NCBI GenBank assembly: GCA_003153555.1
Contig: PLZS01000185.1
Span: forward strand, 137,249-201,248
Length of the DNA: 64,000 nt
Direction: 5' to 3'
From: Candidatus Melainabacteria bacterium
GTDB lineage: Bacteria > Cyanobacteriota > Vampirovibrionia > Obscuribacterales > Obscuribacteraceae
This document shows positions 16,543 to 25,822 of the stretch, piece after piece. The translations under genes and the position numbers were made by a program. The notes under the pieces are model-generated. The model worked only from the letters and a program-made list of their open reading frames with translations. It ran no database searches and was not told the DNA's origin. Numbering within the stretch: position 1 is the stretch's first letter; every line of letters begins with the position of its first letter.

Positions 16543-18300
16543 CTAAACATCGTCACCTGTGCGACCACCCGGCTTAATCGGCTCCAATTTGAATTCTTTA
16601 GGTTTGCCTGCAAGCCATGCAGCAGCTTCCTCTGCGGAGCGGGGACGCGATACAAAAGCGATGGTGCTGGTCTCCGCGTACGTGCTAGACAGATCCATAG
16701 TTCGCGGAATCGCGGACAAACTCATCGGACTGGTGTCGCTAGCTGAAAGCGAGAATGCACGAGGCTTACGAGAAATGCCCGTTTCCGAATTGTGCTCAGC
16801 TGAGCCGACGAAATCACGCCAATTGGAATGGCCAGCAATGTGTTCAACATCAATTTCTTTGCTGCCAGCCGCCAATGTTTCAACATAGCCATCGATGTTT
16901 GTCACCTTCCACGGGCCGGGCGACCGATAGCTGAAGCCCTTGCCGTCTGCGCCAACTGCCTCCCATGTTCTATCAGCATTGAAGGTCACTGTTTGATTCG
17001 GAACTGCGGGATCTTCGTAAACCCATTGTTTTGCAATCGCCTTCTGGTCTGCTTCCAACTGAGTGACTTCTTTCACCGCCAGTGGTTTCCCGCCGATTTC
17101 AACAGTTATTGGCTTGCTGAACGAGAGGTAGTTGCTTTCATTCTTCAGCAGTGACGACCCATCAGGATAATTCACTTCCCATGGACCCTTCGTATTTCGG
17201 TCGTAGACTTTTCCGTCAGCTGTTTTGATCTGCCAGTCTAATTGAGGATTGTAACTGTCGTGAAAAAGGTGATTCTTCGTATATGTTGTTTCGTCACCAG
17301 CGTTAGGCACGTCCTTATAAGTCCATTGTTGGTCACCGTTTTCCAGAGTTTTAAATTCCGGTTTATAAGAAGGAGGAGGAGGCACCTCAGCTTTTGTTGG
17401 CACATCGCTCGCTTTTTCCGGAGCCGGTGGCTCAGGCTTTGGCTCAACTCTCGCTTCTGAGGGACGAGCCGCGCCCAACTTTCCACCCAGGAAGGCGTTG
17501 GCTGCCGCCCAACCCAAGGATGTGCTCTCACCGTCGAGAAGGCTTGGCTGCTTGCCGTTCAGAGTCGTGTCCATCGAATAATAGGCATCACCACCAATAA
17601 ATCCAGCGATAGCATTGCGAGCCATGTTCTCAGCGGTCAGTGATGGAAAACGCGACGTAACTACGTCGCCCGCCTTTTGTGCATTCCGCCCGAGGAAATC
17701 TGCGGCAGAACGCCCTGCATCCGAAGCCCAAGCGGGCGCAATCTCAGAAAGTTTATTGGCTGCCTTTTCACCATATCTCGAAACAGTATTAGTGATTGCG
17801 CCTTCAGGCAAGCGTCCCAGAAGTCGAGCGGATCCATCTAGCGCCATAAAGCCAGCGCCTTCAGCGACTCCGTGGTAGAAGCGATTCTTCATGCCTTCGC
17901 CCGGTTGCGTAGGATTGAAAGCAAAACCATCAACAAAGCCGGTTGTGCCCGATGTGGTCAAACTTTTTGCCAGGCTGTTCTCCGCCATAAGTGGTTTGAT
18001 TTCAGCCGCTTCACCGAGCGCGCCGACACCTTTGCCCATCACTCGCGATAAAAGAACGATATCGGTCAACGTGCCTACCGCAGAGCCAGCAATATTGGCG
18101 GCCCTCATCGCTCCCGTCAGATTCCGCTCTGGATCTAATCTGACATCCACACCCGCAAGTTGCGCAACACCGTATAAGGGTCTGACCACACCAGCCTTCC
18201 AGGCAGAAGAGGCGAACTCACCCATCACATCCCCAACACCAGCTGAAGCACTGGCATTTTCCGAAGGCTGACTTATCGATGATGCTTCAAGTTTAGACAT
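16543..18300 (-). CDS. Large protein of unknown function, Gly/Ala-rich N-terminal half
   Basis: 585 residues from ATG 18300, chosen because AGGAG lies 7 bases upstream; the frame is open to 18369. The N-terminal ~280 residues are Ala/Gly-rich with possible amphipathic or membrane-associating stretches (AANIAGSAVGTLTDIVLLSRVMGKGVGALGEAA). A Pro/Glu linker follows. The C-terminal half contains two related ~70-residue units, each with QWxYxDP or QWTYKDV, a xxTYxxN/TFNAD step, GxGxxYxRxxGPW and a DG turn (about residues 315-390 and 425-490), suggesting a duplicated beta-rich module. No signal peptide is evident and I do not recognise the family. It is convergent with the acyltransferase gene. Confidence 0.7.
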   Translation of the reverse strand: MSKLEASSISQPSENASASAGVGDVMGEFASSAWKAGVVRPLYGVAQLAGVDVRLDPERNLTGAMRAANIAGSAVGTLTDIVLLSRVMGKGVGALGEAAEIKPLMAENSLAKSLTTSGTTGFVDGFAFNPTQPGEGMKNRFYHGVAEGAGFMALDGSARLLGRLPEGAITNTVSRYGEKAANKLSEIAPAWASDAGRSAADFLGRNAQKAGDVVTSRFPSLTAENMARNAIAGFIGGDAYYSMDTTLNGKQPSLLDGESTSLGWAAANAFLGGKLGAARPSEARVEPKPEPPAPEKASDVPTKAEVPPPPSYKPEFKTLENGDQQWTYKDVPNAGDETTYTKNHLFHDSYNPQLDWQIKTADGKVYDRNTKGPWEVNYPDGSSLLKNESNYLSFSKPITVEIGGKPLAVKEVTQLEADQKAIAKQWVYEDPAVPNQTVTFNADRTWEAVGADGKGFSYRSPGPWKVTNIDGYVETLAAGSKEIDVEHIAGHSNWRDFVGSAEHNSETGISRKPRAFSLSASDTSPMSLSAIPRTMDLSSTYAETSTIAFVSRPRSAEEAAAWLAGKPKEFKLEPIKPGGRTGDDV

Positions 18301-18478
18301 GGGCACTCCTAGCGGGCTTTTAGGGAGGATTGCCAGTGACAATAGAGATTCATTGTTACCAAAACACAACCGTTTAGTGGAACACTTGATAGATATGGTC
18401 GTCCATATTGTTAATCAGAGGCGACAGACTTGTTATTCAACGCACGTGATGCGCGTAAAAGGCATTTGACGGAGTACC

Positions 18479-19588
18479 ATGTCGCCAAATAGAATTTCCT
18501 TTAAAAACAAATTGACAGCATTTTCAGCTTTAGCGCTTATGCATGGATCGGTTTGTTCTGCTAATTCTTCTTCAATTTATCTGCAGCAAGGAATAGCTGC
18601 TTATAACAGCGGAAACTATGCCGTGGCAGAGGCGGATTTAAAAATAGAAGTGAGCACTTCGCCAAACAATGCGCTTGCTCATTACTATCTCGGAAACACA
18701 TATTTGCAGCTCAAACAAACCGTTGCTGCTTATGCAGAGTTTAAAAAAGGGTTGGAGCTGTCACCTGTTGGTCAGCTACATAACTACTGCTTGGTGGCTC
18801 TTGAAAGGATGGAGGCGACGTGGCCAGAATTTACGAGGCCAACTGAGGTAGCCATACCATTTTTGAGCACCATGGAGCATATAGAAAAGCAAACCGGTGA
18901 TACTTCTGATAACCCGTTAGCCGCTCAAGCTCATGCTTACTTCGAAGCAAAAAGGAATCGTGACATGCAGAGAGCTTCTGCCGCGAATCCAGCTTTATTG
19001 GATACTTTTAAGAGAATCAAGACTCAAAGCGATATCGTCGAACAAAACATTGGTGCTGTAGGCAGAGCTGTCGCGAACGATTCCACTACTAACGGGCTGC
19101 TCGAAATAGACGCACTCAAGCGGCAACGTGATCAAAAGATTGCGGCAATGAAAGCTTCGGGCACTCCTTGTACACAATCCGAAATTGACAAAGCGTGCGC
19201 TTTTTACAATTCGAAAATCGCCGAAATTCAAGCTCGCCTTGAGGATTCGTACAAGATGCACCAAACTGATGCTGCGATAGAAACGAGGCATTTTCAAAAT
19301 GATGTGCACGACTTGACCGACCAATTGACTAGCACCAAATCGTTGCCGGGCACTCCTGTTCTTCAAGCCGCTGGAACATCGCTGTACACGCGGCAGTATG
19401 GAGATCCAAGCGGCACTCCAAAGAAAGAGAAACCTCCTGAAGAACTCGTCGCCACCCCAGAAACTCTTACTCTGGATGCCCATACCGCTCCGGGTAAATT
19501 CATTTACCGAACTACTAAACAACCTGGCACTGCTCCAAGTCGATTTGGGGCAGACCTAGACGTGCGCGGAACGTTCCTTAAGAAGTAG
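18479..19588 (+). CDS. Exported TPR protein
   Basis: 369 residues: signal peptide (NKLTAFSALALMHGSVCSANS), two TPRs (IYLQQGIAAYNSGNYAVAEADLKIEVSTSPNNALAHYYLGNTYLQLKQTVAAYAEFKKGLELSP), then a long helical charged region with a Cys (KASGTPCTQSEIDKACAFYNSKIAEIQARLEDSYK) and a disordered tail. GGAG lies 5 bases before ATG 18479. A short inverted repeat ATATGG-TCGT-CCATAT at 18393-18408 lies upstream and could be regulatory. It is convergent with rsmI. The function is unknown beyond envelope protein-protein interaction. Confidence 0.75.
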   Translation: MSPNRISFKNKLTAFSALALMHGSVCSANSSSIYLQQGIAAYNSGNYAVAEADLKIEVSTSPNNALAHYYLGNTYLQLKQTVAAYAEFKKGLELSPVGQLHNYCLVALERMEATWPEFTRPTEVAIPFLSTMEHIEKQTGDTSDNPLAAQAHAYFEAKRNRDMQRASAANPALLDTFKRIKTQSDIVEQNIGAVGRAVANDSTTNGLLEIDALKRQRDQKIAAMKASGTPCTQSEIDKACAFYNSKIAEIQARLEDSYKMHQTDAAIETRHFQNDVHDLTDQLTSTKSLPGTPVLQAAGTSLYTRQYGDPSGTPKKEKPPEELVATPETLTLDAHTAPGKFIYRTTKQPGTAPSRFGADLDVRGTFLKK

Positions 19589-19631
19589 CGTGTTTATTGA
19601 AATATATAACGCCTGCAGAAATTCAAAAGGA

Positions 19632-20489
19632 CTAGTGTTCATTTTTGGTTAGCGTCGTTTGTTCATCCAACGCTAATCGATAAACATCTGATTTCTTCCA
19701 ATGAAATTGATCTGCGAGAAGAGCGGATACGTCCTTTACTGATCGTCCCGCATCGAACTCGGCGCGAATTGCCACTCGCACTTCATCTTCAGTCACTTGT
19801 ACGGACTCATCGCTTTCTGGCAGTCCCGCCACCACTAAAACGAACTCGCCTCGAATTTCCTCAGTTGCATATTTTTTGAGCATGAAGGAAATGGTGCCCC
19901 GCACAAACTCTTCATGCAATTTAGTAAGTTCTCGCGCCAGGCAAATTTGGCGGTCTCCAAAGACTTCCGACAACGCCGTCAAATTTTTTACGAGTTTATG
20001 CGGCGATACATAAAAAATAAGAGTGCGACTTTCCGTTCTCAACTCTTCTAGACGAGCTTTCTGCGCTGACAGTTTGTCTGGCAAAAATCCCTCAAAAACG
20101 AATTTATCGCACGGCAGTCCACTGCCAACCAGTGCCAATAAGAACGCACTGGGTCCGGGAAGTGGTATCACGGTCATTCCTAACGCAATTGCTTCACGCA
20201 CAATTTGATAGCCAGGATCCGAAATCAAAGGAGTGCCGGCGTCTGAGAGCAGAGCTACCGTGTGTCCTGCCTCTGCCGCCTGTCTTAGCGCCTCCAGCCT
20301 GTCAGCTTCATTGTGTTCGTGGCAACTGACCATGTGTTTCTTCAAACCAAAATGGTTGAGTAGTTTGATTGTTACGCGTGTGTCTTCAGCCAATACGAAA
20401 TTGGCACTTTCGATGGCACTGCGCGTACGTATTGTTAAGTCATCAAGGTTGCCAATTGGAGTGGCAACTATGAACAGGGTTCCTGACAT
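19632..20489 (-). CDS. rsmI: 16S rRNA (cytidine-1402-2'-O)-methyltransferase RsmI
   Basis: 285 residues with the tetrapyrrole-methylase fold signatures of RsmI: LFIVATPIGNLDDLT (5-19), AEDTRVT (34-40), HEHNE (57-61), SDAGTPLISDPG (82-93) and PLPGPSAF (109-116). It 2'-O-methylates C1402 in the ribosomal P site using SAM. The C-terminal winged region (SVKDVSALLADQFHWKKSDVYRLAL) is present, so the gene is full length. It is divergent from the methyltransferase gene across a region that holds an inverted repeat. Confidence 0.95.
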   Translation of the reverse strand: MSGTLFIVATPIGNLDDLTIRTRSAIESANFVLAEDTRVTIKLLNHFGLKKHMVSCHEHNEADRLEALRQAAEAGHTVALLSDAGTPLISDPGYQIVREAIALGMTVIPLPGPSAFLLALVGSGLPCDKFVFEGFLPDKLSAQKARLEELRTESRTLIFYVSPHKLVKNLTALSEVFGDRQICLARELTKLHEEFVRGTISFMLKKYATEEIRGEFVLVVAGLPESDESVQVTEDEVRVAIRAEFDAGRSVKDVSALLADQFHWKKSDVYRLALDEQTTLTKNEH

Positions 20490-20598
20490 CTATCCGTCCG
20501 TTGTCATCATCATGACTGCCTTTCAAAACACCAAATATATACGATTTCACCGTTTAAGCTAGCAAATGGATTTAGAGCTTCGGTTGAATTGACACATG

Positions 20599-20630
20599 TT
20601 ATCTACAGGCTTTTCTACAGCTGTAGATAA
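20599..20630. promoter_or_regulatory. Interlocked inverted repeats with DnaA-box-like arms
   Basis: TTATCTACAG (20599-20608) and CTGTAGATAA (20621-20630) form a perfect 10-bp inverted repeat. The right arm is also part of a perfect 12-bp palindrome CTACAGCTGTAG (20615-20626). Each outer arm differs by one base from the DnaA box TTATCCACA. The site sits in the divergent region between rsmI and the methyltransferase gene, where a regulator could control both. No U-tract suggests a terminator. Confidence 0.5.
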
Positions 20631-20765
20631 TTTAATACCGTAGTTTAACGGCACCAACTTGTATTCTGAACTCAAATCGTTCAATGCTGATGTCGCAATG
20701 GTTTGCTGTGAGCTTCCTGAAAACTGAATGCCTGTAAAGCTGCGGCCTTGCGTGTACATGGAATA

Positions 20766-23018
20766 ATGATCAGAGTGAAAAGCTCAACCGCGCGCCAAGG
20801 CCCTGAAAAAAAACTTTCCAGTATCTTCAGGCAGCTGAGGCTGACTGCGACCGATGTAATACTTTGTTACGGCAGCAATCGATCGTGCCTGCGAGAAGAT
20901 ATTCGTCATGCGGATCATGTCTGCGAACTATCAGAAGAATATGCTTTTCGTGCCATTTGTTTGTGGCTAGTCACCACATATGGTTCATCCGCATACAGCC
21001 CGTCTATTCAGTCGGATTTGGCACACGTTGCAAACAACTTGTCTGAAGCCTTTACGACATCAGGCGAATATCCTTTCGCCAGTGATCTTCCCGATCAGTC
21101 GTTCAAACGCTTCTACGAGAGCGCACTACCGCTGCTGGATGGTTGTCTTGAGCACATTGAGATCTTAGGTTCTCTATACGAGCACATTCATAAGTTTCCG
21201 CTTTACATAGATGATGATGGAAATTTTGATATTCCAACTCATATACAGCAGAAGGATAAACGACGTCTAGCAGGGCAGTTCTATACGCCTGCCCAGATAG
21301 TTGATTATTGTTTTGAGCGGGCTGTCGGTGCAGAAGAAGATAAGTTCATTATTGCGCTTAAATCGTTTATACAGCAGCCTGGAGATCGGCTTGCAGAGTC
21401 GAACAACGTGACGTCTTCACTTTTCCCTAATATTCTGGACCCGTCTTGCGGCACGGGCAATTTTTTGCTAGGCGCGATCAGATTGATAAAAAAGCACAGC
21501 CTGAGTGGCAATCACAAGCAGCTAATCAATACGATCGGAGCTTGTTTGTATGGCTTGGAGATAGATGGACGGGCTGCATCAATAGCGCGTGTGAGTATCA
21601 TGCTTGCGCTGGTGGACTGTTGGTTGGGATTGGAGGCTTTTGAACTTAAGCCCCACATTCTCTTCCTGTTGAATAACTTGCGTTTGCACATTAGGAACGT
21701 TGACACGTTGTACGCGGCACCAGAGGAATCGGACTCAAACACTGAGAATTGGGTTTCCCGACCCAGGCAGTTCATGCTCGTAATAACCAATCCGCCTTAT
21801 CTCAGTTTTGGTGCAAGGAATCAACCTAAGCTTATAGAAAGTGCCACCGCTTATTTACGTCGAAAGTATCCAAACTCGGCAGAGTATAAAATCCGCATTC
21901 ACTCAATTTTTCAGGAAATCGCTTTGCGCTATGCAAACTTTGAGGGAATTGCCACTTTGCTTATACCAGACGGTTTCTTGACCGGTGGGTATTACAAGAA
22001 ATTGAGACAAATGCTGTTAGCCAAGTCTCAATTATATTCATTTGCTGAGCTTCCGGCTGATACCGTACCCGGTGCTGTAGTGGGAAGATGGTGTGTTGCA
22101 AGTTATAAGAGGACTGTCGGTCACGAGTTGGACTATTCAGTAGATCTTTATTCACATATTGAAGGACAATCACTGGTTTATAGCCTACCTAAGTCGGCGT
22201 TGGTTTCTCGAGATCAAAGTCGGTTTCGCTTGGTGTTCAATTCGATCGATGAAAAATTGTGTGCACTGATCGACAGTCTGAGCCCGCTTTCCACTGAATT
22301 TCAGGGACGCACGGGTATCCGAGCGCTGAGCGGACAAAGCTCGATTATTGCCAACGAGCCTCGGGGAGTCAACTGGCGGCGAGGGATAAAGTCTGGCTCA
22401 TCAGTGCAACCGCATGTGGTGACATGGAATGGTGTCTGGCTTCACGTTGATGCGAGCCTTTTACACAGAGGAGGCTTTGACTCGCAAGTAATTGAAAATC
22501 CAAAGATCCTAATTAGACAAACCGGCGATCGCTTGATTGCCGCTTATGATGCTTCCGCTCTTTATCATCTGAATAATGTTCATAGTCTCAGCCCACGAAT
22601 TTCTTCAACTCTTAGTTTGCACTTTATCGATGGTTTGCTGAATTCCAGCTTTTGGCTATATCTGTATCGACTCAAAACGAGAGAACAAGGGCGGGCATTG
22701 GCCCAAATAGATATTGAAACGCTCGAGTCGATGCCGTTGCCGAGTCGGAATGCAACCATCGAAGGTCAGATTTCTGCTTTGACACGGCTATATAGAACGA
22801 TGGATTCGTCGTCTCAGTCAGACATTCAGAAGCGCATCCCAAACGCGATCGATAAACTTGTTTACGACATCTACTGCTTAGATGAAGCGGTAGTGAAACA
22901 AATAGAGGGCGGCTGTGGGAAACTTACCGACAGCCGAGTCGTATTGCCAACGGCAAAAGAGATACTCTCCTTGCAAAATCTAGCTCCTAATTCTGAAGAG
23001 GTTGTATGTCATTCGTGA
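20766..23018 (+). CDS. N6-adenine DNA methyltransferase, apparently solitary
   Basis: About 750 residues. An N-terminal helical region is followed by the gamma-type adenine methyltransferase core: RRLAGQFYTPAQIVDY (family X motif), DPSCGTGNF (225-233, SAM-binding motif I), LYGLEIDGRAASIAR (motif II) and TNPPY (341-345, catalytic motif IV). The C-terminal ~250 residues look like a TaqI/type IIG-type target-recognition domain (QGRTGIRALSG, PKILIRQTGDRLIAAYD, LLNSSFWLYLYRLKTREQGRALAQI). No PD-(D/E)xK nuclease motif is evident in the N-terminal part and no restriction gene is adjacent. It may be an orphan regulatory or protective methylase, or a type IIG enzyme with an unrecognised nuclease. The start is ATG 20766 or TTG 20748. 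The last 13 bases overlap the next frame. Confidence 0.85.
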   Translation: MIRVKSSTARQGPEKKLSSIFRQLRLTATDVILCYGSNRSCLREDIRHADHVCELSEEYAFRAICLWLVTTYGSSAYSPSIQSDLAHVANNLSEAFTTSGEYPFASDLPDQSFKRFYESALPLLDGCLEHIEILGSLYEHIHKFPLYIDDDGNFDIPTHIQQKDKRRLAGQFYTPAQIVDYCFERAVGAEEDKFIIALKSFIQQPGDRLAESNNVTSSLFPNILDPSCGTGNFLLGAIRLIKKHSLSGNHKQLINTIGACLYGLEIDGRAASIARVSIMLALVDCWLGLEAFELKPHILFLLNNLRLHIRNVDTLYAAPEESDSNTENWVSRPRQFMLVITNPPYLSFGARNQPKLIESATAYLRRKYPNSAEYKIRIHSIFQEIALRYANFEGIATLLIPDGFLTGGYYKKLRQMLLAKSQLYSFAELPADTVPGAVVGRWCVASYKRTVGHELDYSVDLYSHIEGQSLVYSLPKSALVSRDQSRFRLVFNSIDEKLCALIDSLSPLSTEFQGRTGIRALSGQSSIIANEPRGVNWRRGIKSGSSVQPHVVTWNGVWLHVDASLLHRGGFDSQVIENPKILIRQTGDRLIAAYDASALYHLNNVHSLSPRISSTLSLHFIDGLLNSSFWLYLYRLKTREQGRALAQIDIETLESMPLPSRNATIEGQISALTRLYRTMDSSSQSDIQKRIPNAIDKLVYDIYCLDEAVVKQIEGGCGKLTDSRVVLPTAKEILSLQNLAPNSEEVVCHS

Positions 23019-24442
23019 GTCGCTGTGCTCAGCGGCGCGGCTGCGCAACAGCTGAGACAGATCGTTTAATGCTGGCGAGGATGTCGGCGCTACCACGTAT
23101 TCGATCCACTGTCATGTTTTTGCTTGTTGCGCTCGCCTGTTTAGCTAACTTTGTGGAAAGCTCGGCCGTGTCAGCTTTCCCGATGACCAAGGACAAGCTG
23201 ATGAAGCCATTCGGCAAGGAAAAACTTCCTCCCCCGATAGTGATTCGAGACAAGTGGGCTGTTCTGATCGGATTGACCAAGTATCAAGACAGCAAAATAG
23301 CACCGCTCAAACATACAACGGCCAATTTAGCCTTGCTCACTAAGGTGATGAAAGATCCAAACGGCGGACGGTTTGCTGATGATCACATCACCACCCTGTT
23401 CGACGTTCAGGCGACAAAAAAATACGCTGAATATCTGCTTACGGAAGGCTGGCTAATTAAAAAGGCGCTGCCGAATGATTTGATTCTGCTTTATGTTTGT
23501 GGTCGAGCCTCGTTTACCGAAGATGATGCCATTCTTTTTACATATGAATCGGTCGCCAACTCCCCCGCCACAACAGGATTGTCTCTTAATGCATTGCTGG
23601 CAGAAATTCACAGACGAACACAGAGCAAGAACATTGTTTGTATCGCCGATCTCTCACCTTTGATGGAAAGCCCCACAGTGCCAAGAGGGATCTGGCAAAA
23701 CATCGCCAATGCTGCAAAAGTCACTATCCTGGCCGCAAGCGTGCCTGGGCAGCCGTCTTATCAGTCGAACACGATGGGCAGTACTCTTTTTACTCGTTAT
23801 TTTGCGGATGGATTGCAAGTTGGCGGTGGGGCTATGAGTCTGAATGACATTGCCCAATATGTTTGCCAGAGCACAGAGGCGGACGCGCGGAGCCAGTTAC
23901 AAAAGGAGCAGCGTCCCCAGTTTGTACTCCTGCCTGAAAATAGAGAATTTGGCGCTGTTGCGATCGGGGTGCCAATAAAGAGCAGCCCTAACAGCCAAAG
24001 CCGAGTTGCTTTCGGGCATCCAATGGATTCGTTGGCATTATCTCGTCCCGACCTGATGCCTCACGCACCAAGACCAGCAACGGTAACATCTAGAGTTGTC
24101 GAAGGCGCCAAAAACATTGCCAAGAAAGAAGAACCCGAGGATGACGACGATTCGGTCCAAGATGTCGATTTTTCCGGCTATATGACCAAGATGAAAAAGG
24201 ATATTCAAGCCAAATGGAAACCTCCTAAAGGTATTGAGCAAAGAAAAGTGGTTGTCGTTTTCACTATTAATAGAGACGGGTCAATCACGGAAGGCAGTGT
24301 TGTGGATTCAAGCGGAGTCGACAGCATCGACAAGTCAGCATTAGATGCGCTTAATGATGCTTCCCCAATCGATCCACTCCCCAAAGGTGCACCCAAATCT
24401 GTGCAAATCCGCTACCAGTTTGACTGGCGAGTTAGCCACTAG
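23006..24442 (+). CDS. Exported degenerate caspase-like protein with TonB C-terminal domain
   Basis: 478 residues from ATG 23006, which overlaps the methyltransferase stop. ATG 23069 or 23081 would give a cleaner signal peptide (RSTVMFLLVALACLANFVESSAVSA). Residues ~80-330 follow the C14 peptidase/caspase-like fold (DKWAVLIGLTKYQD, LTKVMKDPNGGRFADDHITTLFD, NDLILLYVCGRAS, LNALLAEIHRRTQSKNIVCIADLSPL). However, the GHG histidine is replaced (CGRAS) and the DxCxSG cysteine block reads ADLSPL, so it should be proteolytically dead. Residues ~390-478 form a TonB-type domain (MKKDIQAKWKPPKGIEQRKVVVVFTINRDGSITEGSVVDSSGVDSIDKSALDAL). An envelope scaffold role is inferred. Confidence 0.78.
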   Translation: MSFVSRCAQRRGCATAETDRLMLARMSALPRIRSTVMFLLVALACLANFVESSAVSAFPMTKDKLMKPFGKEKLPPPIVIRDKWAVLIGLTKYQDSKIAPLKHTTANLALLTKVMKDPNGGRFADDHITTLFDVQATKKYAEYLLTEGWLIKKALPNDLILLYVCGRASFTEDDAILFTYESVANSPATTGLSLNALLAEIHRRTQSKNIVCIADLSPLMESPTVPRGIWQNIANAAKVTILAASVPGQPSYQSNTMGSTLFTRYFADGLQVGGGAMSLNDIAQYVCQSTEADARSQLQKEQRPQFVLLPENREFGAVAIGVPIKSSPNSQSRVAFGHPMDSLALSRPDLMPHAPRPATVTSRVVEGAKNIAKKEEPEDDDDSVQDVDFSGYMTKMKKDIQAKWKPPKGIEQRKVVVVFTINRDGSITEGSVVDSSGVDSIDKSALDALNDASPIDPLPKGAPKSVQIRYQFDWRVSH

Positions 24443-24715
24443 AATTTCAACCGATATCGGTTAAAGTTTTAGACTGGAGTGCAGCTTCCAGCCCCAGCCC
24501 AACTCGTTGTTTAAAGTGTGATCGCTTTAATACAGCACTACGTATTAACCACATAGACGGTGCCCCGCCCGGGTCGTATATTGGTATCAAGCTCAAAGGT
24601 TGAAGAACTGGCAAGCCCTGGAAGAAATTGACGGTGCGCCGCCAGTTACTAGAAACCAAAGAGACCCACTGAACCCAGAATCCCCTGTCTGGACTAGGAG
24701 TAACCACGAAATACG

Positions 24716-25084
24716 ATGGCGGACATACATCCAGAACGAGAGAAGCAGCCAGATCCAGACAAAATTGTTGGAGATGCTGCAAACATTCAATTACACAATG
24801 ATGTAAAATTCACTCCGATAACAACCGCAAGAACTACGGACAATTCTGGTCCTAGCGAACAACTTGCATTCAACGGTGGCGAAAAGGGTTTTGAAGCGAT
24901 GGACCCTGCCGAATTTGGAGCGAAGCGCGGCGCCGCCTTTAAAGCTTTACCTCCTGGCGGACCGGGCGTTATAGGTTGTCAGTACGAGGTGCATGACGCC
25001 GCAAACTTCCTTGTAGCGCAAAATGAACGACAGGGAATAAACATTCCTCAAGTGCCAGAAATGGTAAAGGCGCTTTCTGCGTGA
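24716..25084 (+). CDS. Small protein of unknown function
   Basis: 122 residues, acidic and polar throughout (PEREKQPDPDKIVGDAANIQ, GPSEQLAFNGGEKGFEAMDPAEFGAKRG), without signal peptide or membrane segment. AGGAG occurs ~18 bases before the ATG, too far for a standard site, so translation may be weak. Composition and continuity with the next small frame on the same strand suggest a real short operon of soluble small proteins. I recognise no family. The 270 bases upstream hold nothing I can identify. Confidence 0.5.
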   Translation: MADIHPEREKQPDPDKIVGDAANIQLHNDVKFTPITTARTTDNSGPSEQLAFNGGEKGFEAMDPAEFGAKRGAAFKALPPGGPGVIGCQYEVHDAANFLVAQNERQGINIPQVPEMVKALSA

Positions 25085-25093
25085 CGGTGTAGT

Positions 25094-25285
25094 GTGAATA
25101 GTCAGCAGAGTCACTTTAATTTGGGCGATGATGAAATTCGTGAGCGAAGCTCGCGTGCGGTTCCTGAACAAGAATCCAACACGCAAATCGAGGCAAAATT
25201 TTTTCTTGGACCTGATGAAAACGGACCAAATGCGGCCAAGCGGTTCAACGATTTGATTGCCAAGACGCTGAAGCTGCAAGAATAA
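25094..25285 (+). CDS. Small polar protein, possible
   Basis: 63 residues from GTG 25094, 9 bases after the preceding small gene. It is charged and soluble (HFNLGDDEIRERSSRAVPEQES ... AAKRFNDLIAKTLKLQE) with a C-terminal amphipathic helix. A strong terminator follows 30 bases later, which supports transcription to this point. The function is unknown, and the GTG start without a clear ribosome-binding site leaves doubt. Confidence 0.45.
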   Translation: MNSQQSHFNLGDDEIRERSSRAVPEQESNTQIEAKFFLGPDENGPNAAKRFNDLIAKTLKLQE

Positions 25286-25316
25286 GCTGGTTAGCTTAAC
25301 AATTTGTTCTTCCCGA

Positions 25317-25344
25317 AACCTGCTTCTGAAGCGGGTTTTTGAAT
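25317..25344 (+). terminator. Rho-independent terminator
   Basis: The 9-bp stem AACCTGCTT / AAGCGGGTT (25317-25325, 25329-25337; one G-U pair) with loop CTG is followed by TTT and a T-rich stretch. It ends the small-gene unit and isolates rpsT. Confidence 0.85.
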
Positions 25345-25451
25345 TTTTAGCCCTTTTTGAATTAGGGTTAAACGCCCGGCTGGGCAACCTTTGGGGCTGT
25401 GTATGTTAAACTACACACCCGTTGACGTCATCCATAAGTCGGAAATTTATC

Positions 25452-25727
25452 GTGCCTAACATCAAATCAGCCATCAAACGTGTCGAAGTCGCAGAACGCA
25501 ATCGTGTGCGCAACAAATCCTGGAAATCAGCTGTTCGAACCGTTCGAAATGAACTAGCAGAGTCAGTCAAAACAGGCGATCCAAAGAAAGCATCCACCTC
25601 GCTTCACAAGGCCTATCAAATAATTGATAAGGCTGTGACCAAGGGCGTTCTGCACAAAAACTCGGCAGCTCGCAAAAAATCGAGAATGGCGGCGCAAGTA
25701 CTCAAACTTAGCAGCAAGTCAGCTTAG
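25452..25727 (+). CDS. rpsT: 30S ribosomal protein S20
   Basis: 91 residues. From the GTG at 25452 the protein begins with PNIKSAIKRVEVAERNRVRNKS, the exact family start; the upstream in-frame ATG at 25422 would add ten non-homologous residues. The C-terminal helices (KGVLHKNSAARKKSRMA) are typical. S20 binds 16S rRNA early in 30S assembly. GGAAA lies just before the GTG. It stands between a terminator and the mur cluster. Confidence 0.95.
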   Translation: MPNIKSAIKRVEVAERNRVRNKSWKSAVRTVRNELAESVKTGDPKKASTSLHKAYQIIDKAVTKGVLHKNSAARKKSRMAAQVLKLSSKSA

Positions 25728-25822
25728 CAGTCAGTCCCCAGTAGTCCACGGCATTTTGACCTTGGGCCGACTTGTCAGATCGCGTAGGTCTTGCGGGTTT
25801 TTGTTGTGCTGAGAGGCTTAAG

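Noticed and set aside
20748..23018. PglX of a BREX system
   Set aside because: The protein is much shorter than PglX and no other brx/pgl genes flank it.
23006..24442. Active caspase/metacaspase effector of a defence system
   Set aside because: The catalytic His and Cys positions are replaced and the protein has a signal peptide and TonB-C domain, so a classical proteolytic effector is unlikely.
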